Both the position numbers and the translations under genes were made by a program. Below the pieces are notes generated by a model that was not told where the DNA came from, did no database searches, and saw only the letters and a program-made list of their open reading frames with translations. This document shows positions 7,575 to 11,310 of a stretch of DNA of 11,310 bases, one piece after another; the first letter of the stretch is position 1, and each line of letters starts with the position of its first letter. This stretch comes from Kocuria sp. (GTDB taxonomy: Bacteria > Actinomycetota > Actinomycetes > Actinomycetales > Micrococcaceae): the NCBI GenBank assembly GCA_030453435.1, contig JAKDKI010000049.1:1-11310 (forward strand), written 5' to 3'.

Positions 7575-8249
7575 CTAATCGGCTACCAGGACGAGCGAAG
7601 TCCGCCCGGAACCGTCCAGTGCCGCTAGCCCGGACGCGGTTTCCCGGGGTGCGGCCAGTACTACGAGACCCAGGTCGGTATCGGTTCCCGAGGCCGACAA
7701 CAGTGACGAGTCCTGAGCAGCACCCACGGGTGCGCTCCACAGCACGGTCACCGATTCCGCCACGGTCTTCTGCCTGTCATTACCTGCGCTGTCCGGCTGA
7801 TGCACCACGTCCACGCTGTCCCCGGGCCGGATGTGGCGCAGCACGGCCGGGTCGCTGACACGGATGCTGGCGGCGGTCGTACCTTCCGGCTGACCTTCCA
7901 GAAGACCTGGTCCGAGCACGGAGGATTCCGTCAGGAATTGCCCCGGCACGAGGGCTACGGTGGCCGGTTGACCCGTGACTACAGAAGGATCCGTGACGGC
8001 GCCATCCGGAACCCAATCAACCGGGACCTCCTGGACATGTACATCGGCCCCGCTCAGTGCCGTCCCCGCTGGGACCGGATTGACCACGGTCACCACGGGA
8101 GAGGACTGCGCGCTCGGGGGCGCGAACCGCAGGATCAGAAGTGTCAGCGCAACCGCACAGAGGGCAGCGGCCACCAATCGATGCCGGCGGTTCACCGCCG
8201 TGCGGAAGCGCAGACTCAGCGGATATCTGGGGCGGGCTCGTGGGCTCAT
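7575..8249 (-). CDS. SAF-domain (CpaB/RcpC-like) membrane-anchored protein
   Basis: This is a 224-residue protein. A basic N-terminus (residues 1-23) precedes one membrane segment at about 24-42 (HRLVAAALCAVALTLLILR). An outside-facing SAF/beta-clip domain follows at about 51-112 (VVTVVNPVPAGTALSGADV...VPVDWVPDGAV...VPGQFLTESSVL), then an RcpC-like region at about 120-222 (VSDPAVLRHIRPGDSVDVV). SAF proteins of this type include CpaB, which works in Flp/Tad pilus assembly, but stand-alone copies without tad genes are common in actinobacteria and their role is not established. No pilus gene is visible here, so pilus function is not claimed. The start ATG has AGGG about 7 bases upstream. It lies 183 bases downstream of the zinc-ribbon gene on the same strand. 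Confidence 0.75.
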   Translation of the reverse strand: MSPRARPRYPLSLRFRTAVNRRHRLVAAALCAVALTLLILRFAPPSAQSSPVVTVVNPVPAGTALSGADVHVQEVPVDWVPDGAVTDPSVVTGQPATVALVPGQFLTESSVLGPGLLEGQPEGTTAASIRVSDPAVLRHIRPGDSVDVVHQPDSAGNDRQKTVAESVTVLWSAPVGAAQDSSLLSASGTDTDLGLVVLAAPRETASGLAALDGSGRTSLVLVAD

Positions 8250-8432
8250 GCCCGAACCCTACGAGTGCTTCGATACCGCCACCATTGACTTGTTGGACCC
8301 TGGGGACATCGTGGATCGGACGGTTGCGGGCGAGGTTCCTGTGGAGCGAGATCGGCGGGGAGCAATGGTGGCTCTCGAATGAACGAATTCCCGGCCGCAC
8401 CGCGGTTCGATGGTGAAGCTGCGGACGTGAAT
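8250..8432. other. Gap between the zinc-ribbon and SAF genes; promoter region of the SAF gene not resolved
   Basis: This 183-base stretch holds no coding frame with family resemblance on either strand. It would carry the 3' end signal of the zinc-ribbon gene and any promoter of the SAF gene. I see no strong hairpin with a T-run and no confident -10/-35 pair. Confidence 0.4.
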
Positions 8433-8729
8433 TTACTCGGCGGAAGTTGAGGCAGCCTTCTCGGAGGAACCGGACGAAGACGAACTCGAATCCGAGGAAG
8501 ACGAGCTGGATGCCGACGAATCCGAACCGTTCGAACCGGAGGTCTTCGCATCCGAACGAGAATCGTTGCGGTAGAAACCGGAACCCTTGAACACCACGCC
8601 CACGGTGTTGAACTTCTTACGCAGCTGACCGCCACATTCTGGGCACTCGGTCAGGGCGTCATCCGAGAAGGATTGGCGGATATCGAAGGCGTGGCCGCAG
8701 TCTTTGCAGCCGTAGGCATAAACGGGCAC
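8433..8729 (-). CDS. ruc: FmdB-type zinc-ribbon protein with Ser-rich tail, Ruc-like redox-regulated chaperone
   Basis: This 98-residue protein has a zinc ribbon made by Cys8, Cys11, Cys29 and Cys32 (CKDC...CPEC), the FmdB-family sequence FxxVGVVFKGSGFYRND at about 40-56, and a disordered tail (57-98) with runs of Ser and acidic residues. M. tuberculosis Rv0991c (Ruc) has the same plan and sits beside 5-FCL (Rv0992c) and galU (Rv0993), as here. Ruc is reported as a cytoplasmic chaperone whose zinc cysteines are oxidised under stress; it then holds unfolded proteins and works with DnaK. The start is GTG 8729 because AGGA precedes it by about 6 bases and the family begins MPxYxYxC; the open frame runs further upstream across the CIRCE site, which cannot be coding for this family. 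The CIRCE element at 8748-8774 indicates HrcA control. Generic databases may call it an FmdB regulatory protein. Confidence 0.87.
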   Translation of the reverse strand: MPVYAYGCKDCGHAFDIRQSFSDDALTECPECGGQLRKKFNTVGVVFKGSGFYRNDSRSDAKTSGSNGSDSSASSSSSSDSSSSSSGSSEKAASTSAE

Positions 8730-8747
8730 GGAATTCCTCGCAATTAG

Positions 8748-8774
8748 TTGGCACTGATGTGGACCGAGTGCTAA
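8748..8774 (-). promoter_or_regulatory. CIRCE element (HrcA operator) upstream of the Ruc-like gene
   Basis: On the - strand the site reads TTAGCACTC, nine bases, then CAGTGCCAA. The consensus is TTAGCACTC-N9-GAGTGCTAA. The arm nearest the promoter matches 9 of 9, the other 7 of 9, and the spacer is exactly 9. It lies 18 bases before the GTG start at 8729, in the promoter/leader position where HrcA normally represses groE and dnaK operons until heat shock. Confidence 0.85.
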
Positions 8775-8779
8775 TCCTA
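8774..8779 (-). promoter_or_regulatory. Candidate -10 box (TAGGAT) of the Ruc-like gene
   Basis: TAGGAT on the - strand fits TANNNT and abuts the CIRCE element, sharing one base with it. Transcription would begin about 7 bases downstream, inside the operator, giving a leader of roughly 38 bases. The box overlaps the stop codon of the 5-FCL gene (8777-8779). No TTGACA-like -35 is evident. Confidence 0.4.
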
Positions 8780-9427
8780 CTCCGCTCGTGGCGGTGCCGG
8801 GGTGTGATCCTCGCTGCTCCCAAGGGCCACCACACCGCGCTCGGTCAGTGCCTTGGTCATCACGGCGTCGTGAGGCTCTCGCGGGATGCTTCCGGTGGCC
8901 AGGATCTCGTCGTGGAACACGCACACAAGCATCTCGGGTAGCGGCTGTGCGGCGGCGAGTCGTTCCAGAAAGCGATCGTAATAGCCGCCCCCGAAACCCA
9001 GCCGAACGCCGTCGGCTCCCACTGCAACGGCCGGAACTACCACAAGCCGCACGGCGCGGAAGATCTCGATGTCGTGCCGCGGTCCCACAGGCTCGAGCAA
9101 GCCGGGCAGGGAACCGGCCGCGAGCTGGGCGTCAGGCCGCCACCAGCACCATCGCATCGCGCGGTCCGCCTCGACCACGGGTACCCACACGCGATGACCC
9201 GCGCGATGTGCAGCCTCGAGCGCAGCCAGTAGCGGGGGTTCGGTGTTGAGGGGCAAGAATGCGGCGATGTCCCCGGCCGATGTCATGGCCAATTCGCGCA
9301 TCAGGTGCTCGGTCAGCGCATGCGAGGCAGCTTTTCGCACCTCGGGTGAACGACGACGCCGCTCGGTCAGGATGCGCCGCCGCAGGTCCGCTTTGCTACT
9401 GGTCGGCAGATTCGATTCCGACGTCAT
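8777..9427 (-). CDS. 5-formyltetrahydrofolate cyclo-ligase (methenyl-THF synthetase)
   Basis: The enzyme uses ATP to convert 5-formyl-THF to 5,10-methenyl-THF in the cytoplasm, recovering folate for one-carbon metabolism. The protein is 216 residues, normal for the family (about 180-220). Visible motifs are the N-terminal KADLRRRIL...RR helix, AAFLPLNTEPP at 55-65, and the signature GVRLGFGGGYYDRFL at 140-154, which forms the nucleotide/folate site. The HDAVMTKAL segment near 186 fits the conserved C-terminal strand. The ATG at 9427 has no clear Shine-Dalgarno sequence. The gene diverges from galU and is followed, 47 bases on, by the Ruc-like gene, the same order as Rv0992c-Rv0991c in M. tuberculosis. 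It may be co-transcribed with ruc, although ruc also has its own operator. Confidence 0.93.
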   Translation of the reverse strand: MTSESNLPTSSKADLRRRILTERRRRSPEVRKAASHALTEHLMRELAMTSAGDIAAFLPLNTEPPLLAALEAAHRAGHRVWVPVVEADRAMRWCWWRPDAQLAAGSLPGLLEPVGPRHDIEIFRAVRLVVVPAVAVGADGVRLGFGGGYYDRFLERLAAAQPLPEMLVCVFHDEILATGSIPREPHDAVMTKALTERGVVALGSSEDHTPAPPRAE

Positions 9428-9520
9428 GAGAGATGCATTCGAGTGTGTTTCACGGCGTGGTCATTGTCGGCACTGAGAGGTTCGGAGGGTGTCCCCTCAT
9501 GAAGGGACGATGACAAAGTC

Positions 9521-9549
9521 TGCATATTTCGCCTCAATCAGCCGAACAA
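9521..9549 (-). promoter_or_regulatory. Candidate promoter of the 5-FCL gene
   Basis: On the - strand TTGTTC (9544-9549) and TATGCA (9521-9526) are separated by 17 bases, a plausible -35/-10 pair. Transcription would start near 9515, leaving a leader of about 90 bases that includes a GTCCC/GGGAC inverted repeat at 9491-9508. The site lies within the divergent gap to galU. Confidence 0.35.
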
Positions 9550-9562
9550 AAGGATCGTCCAT

Positions 9563-9568
9563 TAACCT
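9563..9568 (+). promoter_or_regulatory. Candidate -10 box (TAACCT) for a leaderless galU transcript
   Basis: TAACCT fits TANNNT and ends 7 bases before the ATG of galU. The 15 bases before the ATG hold no Shine-Dalgarno sequence, so the transcript probably starts at the A of the ATG. The -35 region is not recognisable. Confidence 0.5.
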
Positions 9569-9574
9569 AAGTTT

Positions 9575-10483
9575 ATGAGCCCTAATCAGACCAAGCGCGC
9601 ACATAAGGCGGTCATCCCCGCGGCAGGACTGGGTACCCGGTTCCTCCCGGCGACCAAGGCCATGCCCAAGGAAATGCTGCCGGTGGTAGACCGGCCCGCC
9701 ATTCAGTATGTCGTTCAGGAGGCTGTTGATGCAGGCCTGGATGACGTCCTGATGATCACGGGGCGCTCCAAGCGCGCTCTGGAAGATCACTTCGACCGCG
9801 TGCCCGCGCTCGAGGCATCCCTCAAGGAGTCCGGAAAGGACAAGCTGCTCACGGAAGTTGAGCACGCGTCCGATCTCGGTGAGATTCACTACCTGCGTCA
9901 GCAGGACCCCAAGGGCTTGGGCCACGCAGTGCTGCGTGCCAAGACCCATGTGGGCAATGACCCGTTCGCCGTGTTGCTCGGCGATGATCTCATCGATGCC
10001 AGCGAAGATCTGCTCGAGCGCATGATCGAGGTCCAGCAGGCCACCGGTGGTTCTGTCGTGGCTCTCATGGAAGTTCCCCAGGAGCAGATCAGCGCCTATG
10101 GTTGCGCCGACATCACCGCCGTCGACGGTGAAGAGTACGTCCAGGTCAACGGAATGGTCGAGAAGCCGGCTCCGGAGGATGCGCCGTCCAACCTGGCCAT
10201 CATCGGCCGGTACGTACTGCACCCCGAGATCTTCGAGATCTTGGAGAACACCCCGCCGGGTCGCGGTGGCGAGATCCAGCTGACGGATGCCATGCAGACC
10301 ATCGCCGACAAGGGTGACCAGGCGAATGGTATGTACGGCGTGGTGTTCAAGGGCCGCCGCTTCGATACCGGAGACAAGCTGTCCTACCTCAAGGCCAACA
10401 TCGTGCTCGCGTGCGAGCGTGGCGACTTGGGCCCGGACCTGCGCGCGTGGGTCAAGGATTTCGCAAAGGACCTGCAGGACTGA
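9575..10483 (+). CDS. galU: UTP-glucose-1-phosphate uridylyltransferase
   Basis: GalU makes UDP-glucose from UTP and glucose-1-phosphate in the cytoplasm, feeding cell-wall polysaccharide, glycolipid and trehalose/glycogen synthesis. At 302 residues it is full length. The nucleotidyltransferase signature AAGLGTRFLPATKAMPKEMLP lies at 16-36, with the pyrophosphorylase Lys/Arg residues intact. LLGDDLID (134-141) carries the metal-binding Asp. VEKP (195-198) and FDTGDKLSYLKA (263-274) are the sugar-phosphate and C-terminal family motifs. The ATG at 9575 gives the normal N-terminus. The gene ends in TGA directly followed by TAG. It diverges from the 5-FCL gene and precedes a RimJ-like gene by only 13 bases, suggesting co-transcription, although the inverted repeats over the downstream start could limit this. 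Confidence 0.98.
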   Translation: MSPNQTKRAHKAVIPAAGLGTRFLPATKAMPKEMLPVVDRPAIQYVVQEAVDAGLDDVLMITGRSKRALEDHFDRVPALEASLKESGKDKLLTEVEHASDLGEIHYLRQQDPKGLGHAVLRAKTHVGNDPFAVLLGDDLIDASEDLLERMIEVQQATGGSVVALMEVPQEQISAYGCADITAVDGEEYVQVNGMVEKPAPEDAPSNLAIIGRYVLHPEIFEILENTPPGRGGEIQLTDAMQTIADKGDQANGMYGVVFKGRRFDTGDKLSYLKANIVLACERGDLGPDLRAWVKDFAKDLQD

Positions 10484-10486
10484 TAG

Positions 10487-10507
10487 TCAGTGTTCTGTGA
10501 ACACTGA
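10487..10507 (+). repeat. Perfect inverted repeat across the start codon of the acetyltransferase gene
   Basis: The arms TCAGTGTTC (10487-10495) and GAACACTGA (10499-10507) are perfect 9-bp complements around TGT. The GTG start (10497-10499) lies in the loop and first stem base. It could be an operator for a dimeric repressor or an RNA hairpin that hides or presents the start codon. Confidence 0.75.
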
Positions 10508-11141
10508 TGTCGTGTGGCCCGTAAGTGTGCAGTGGGCGCAGCTGACGCTGCGCCCACTGTCCATGCGTGACCGCGCCGAATGGGACTGCGTGCGGTACCG
10601 GAACCGTGAGTGGTTGGAGCCGTGGGAGGCCAGTAACCCGCTACCCGGGGGAGAACCTCCCACGTACCGCCAGTTCGTGAAGCTCATGCGCGATCAGGCG
10701 AAGCAGGGCACCTCGTTGCCGTGGCTGATCACGGAAGTGAATCCGGACACCGGCCGCAATGAATTGGTGGGCCAGCTGAGTGTCTCGAGCATCACCGGTG
10801 GGTCCTTCAGGTCGGCGACGCTTGGGTATTGGGTGGATGCAGCACAAGCTGGCCGGGGGATTGCCCCCATGGCGGTCGCGATGGCCACCGATTACTGCTT
10901 CCAGCATTTGAATCTGCACCGAATGGAAATCAACATTCGTCCGGAGAACGTCAAATCTTTGCGAGTGGTGCAGAAACTTGGATTCCGTGATGAAGGTTTG
11001 CGGAAAGACTTTCTCCACATTTCGGGGCACTGGCGCGATCACCGCAGTTTTGCGCTCACGTCACCTGAAGTTCCCCGTGGGTTAGTGCACCGCTTCACCG
11101 GTTCCGATGAACTCATGGCTGTGCGAAAGGGTCGGTTCTGA
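10497..11141 (+). CDS. rimJ: GNAT-family N-acetyltransferase, RimJ-type
   Basis: This is a 214-residue acetyltransferase of the RimJ/RimL branch, which transfers acetyl from acetyl-CoA to protein N-termini (RimJ acts on ribosomal protein S5 in E. coli); the true target here is unknown. Visible features are the first strand LTLRPLSMRDRAEW (16-29), RNREWLEPW, the acetyl-CoA site LGYWVDAAQAGRGIA (109-123, with Q-x-G-x-G at 117-121), and the C-terminal HRMEINIRPENVKSLRVVQKLGF with GHWRDHRSFAL. I chose GTG 10497 because MNTDVVWP resembles the N-termini of actinobacterial homologues; ATG 10563 would remove the first strand. There is no good ribosome site. The first 21 codons contain a strong hairpin. 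In M. tuberculosis the equivalent Rv0995 follows galU and moeA; here moeA is absent. Confidence 0.88.
   Translation: MNTDVVWPVSVQWAQLTLRPLSMRDRAEWDCVRYRNREWLEPWEASNPLPGGEPPTYRQFVKLMRDQAKQGTSLPWLITEVNPDTGRNELVGQLSVSSITGGSFRSATLGYWVDAAQAGRGIAPMAVAMATDYCFQHLNLHRMEINIRPENVKSLRVVQKLGFRDEGLRKDFLHISGHWRDHRSFALTSPEVPRGLVHRFTGSDELMAVRKGRF
10530..10559 (+). repeat. Perfect 13-bp stem hairpin inside the 5' coding region of the acetyltransferase gene
   Basis: CAGTGGGCGCAGC (10530-10542) and GCTGCGCCCACTG (10547-10559) are exact reverse complements around the tetraloop TGAC. It encodes residues of the first strand (VQWAQLTLRPL). No T-run follows, so it does not look like a classic terminator. A stem this GC-rich should affect translation or transcript stability. 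Confidence 0.9.
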
Positions 11142-11142
11142 C

Positions 11143-11168
11143 CACTCCAGCAAGGGTATTCTGGAGTG
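11143..11168 (+). terminator. Inverted repeat just after the acetyltransferase gene (terminator or operator)
   Basis: CACTCCAG (11143-11150) and CTGGAGTG (11161-11168) are perfect 8-bp arms around a 10-base loop, starting 2 bases after the stop codon. There is no T-run. A TANNNT-like TATTCT (11157-11162) spans the loop and second arm, so it could instead be an operator over a promoter. Confidence 0.45.
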
Positions 11169-11234
11169 AGCACCGCGTAGCAGACAACGAATCACACCGT
11201 TGTAAGCAACACGGTGCTGTGTGCCGCAGTTTTT
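11169..11234 (+). other. Structured intergenic segment ending in T5
   Basis: Several complementary segments overlap here. AGCACCG (11169-11175) pairs with CGGTGCT (11212-11218). ACAACG (11184-11189) pairs with CGTTGT (11198-11203). Alternatively CACCGT (11195-11200) pairs with ACGGTG (11211-11216). TTTTT follows at 11230-11234. The second and third pairings exclude each other, as in an attenuator leader or small RNA. No known RNA family is recognised. Confidence 0.3.
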
Positions 11235-11248
11235 GTCCTGCGCTCCCT

Positions 11249-11254
11249 TATGGT
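11249..11254 (+). promoter_or_regulatory. Candidate -10 box (TATGGT) for the last, partial gene
   Basis: TATGGT fits TANNNT and ends 8 bases before GTG 11262, the same spacing as at guaA. This favours GTG 11262 as a leaderless start over ATG 11250, which lies inside the box and has no ribosome site. Confidence 0.3.
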
Positions 11255-11261
11255 GGGGGTC

Positions 11262-11310
11262 GTGGGATTGACGTGGGTAAGCAGCTCGGCCGTTTTGGCC
11301 ATCGTGTGCG
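11262..11310 (+). CDS. Start of a membrane protein, truncated by the window end
   Basis: Only 16 codons are visible, reading VGLTWVSSSAVLAIVC from GTG 11262. The hydrophobic end suggests an N-terminal membrane segment. Small or medium membrane proteins starting this way follow the rimJ gene in Arthrobacter relatives and in mycobacteria (Rv0996), as I recall, which supports this frame. The start is uncertain: ATG 11250, GTG 11253 and TTG 11268 are in the same frame. A competing frame from GTG 11273 is less likely. Confidence 0.4.
   Translation, partial: MGLTWVSSSAVLAIVC

Noticed and set aside
7575..8249. Flagellar FlgA or a Tad pilus CpaB proper
   Set aside because: The SAF domain fits the broad family, but no flagellar or tad genes are visible nearby, so only the domain is claimed.
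8730..8924. N-terminal extension of the zinc-ribbon gene to 8924
   Set aside because: It would read through the 5-FCL gene end and the CIRCE site; the product is Arg-rich with no homology, and GTG 8729 has a good ribosome site and the family N-terminus.
10487..10507. SOS/LexA box
   Set aside because: LexA boxes in actinobacteria are GAAC-N4-GTTC; this repeat has GTTC first and GAAC second, the opposite orientation, with a 3-base spacer.
11273..11310. Alternative reading of the last gene from GTG 11273 (VGKQLGRFGHRV)
   Set aside because: There is no ribosome site and no resemblance to known proteins; the overlapping hydrophobic frame fits the membrane protein expected after rimJ.
1..11310. 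CRISPR arrays, tRNA genes, insertion sequences, phage attachment sites
   Set aside because: No regularly spaced direct repeats, cloverleaf, transposase or integrase sequence was seen anywhere in the window.

Overview
The window looks like chromosomal core DNA from a high-GC Gram-positive bacterium of the order Micrococcales, most likely family Micrococcaceae (Arthrobacter/Kocuria/Rothia relatives). This rests on the strong G/C bias at third codon positions, frequent GTG starts, TANNNT -10 boxes placed right before start codons, and gene order. The genus is not resolved. I see no mobile element, CRISPR array, tRNA or rRNA, and no base-composition break suggesting recent transfer.

Left part (about 1-3335, + strand): a SURF1-family cytochrome oxidase assembly protein with an unusual aromatic/acidic C-terminal tail, then an overlapping DUF3817 membrane protein, then guaA (GMP synthase), which has its own candidate leaderless promoter. 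A long imperfect hairpin fills most of the gap after guaA.

Middle part (3336-7537, + strand): a 1284-residue DUF4011-type protein with an SF1 (Upf1-like) helicase layout whose ATPase motifs I, II and III are all degraded. It still has recognisable motif V/VI regions and a C-terminal Vsr/MTES_1575-type nuclease-like segment. A 112-residue disordered basic protein ending in RPPHWG follows 8 bases after its stop codon.

Right part, - strand (7575-9427): a 5-formyl-THF cyclo-ligase gene, then a small zinc-ribbon protein with a serine-rich tail, then a SAF-domain (CpaB-like) membrane protein. The zinc-ribbon gene matches the mycobacterial redox-regulated chaperone Ruc (Rv0991c) in sequence layout and in position next to 5-FCL and galU. 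A clear CIRCE element (HrcA operator) lies just upstream of it, linking it to the heat-shock chaperone regulon.

Right part, + strand (9575-11310): galU, diverging from the 5-FCL gene, then a RimJ-type N-acetyltransferase, then the first codons of a membrane protein. The order ruc / 5-FCL / galU / rimJ parallels M. tuberculosis Rv0991c-Rv0995, but moeA is absent between galU and rimJ. Two perfect inverted repeats occupy the start region of the acetyltransferase gene, one across its GTG start codon and a 13-bp-stem hairpin inside the first 21 codons. A structured stretch of about 100 bases follows the gene.

The strongest leads are the CIRCE-controlled Ruc-like gene, the helicase-like protein with consistently broken ATPase motifs but a retained nuclease-like domain, and the paired hairpins at the start of the acetyltransferase gene.
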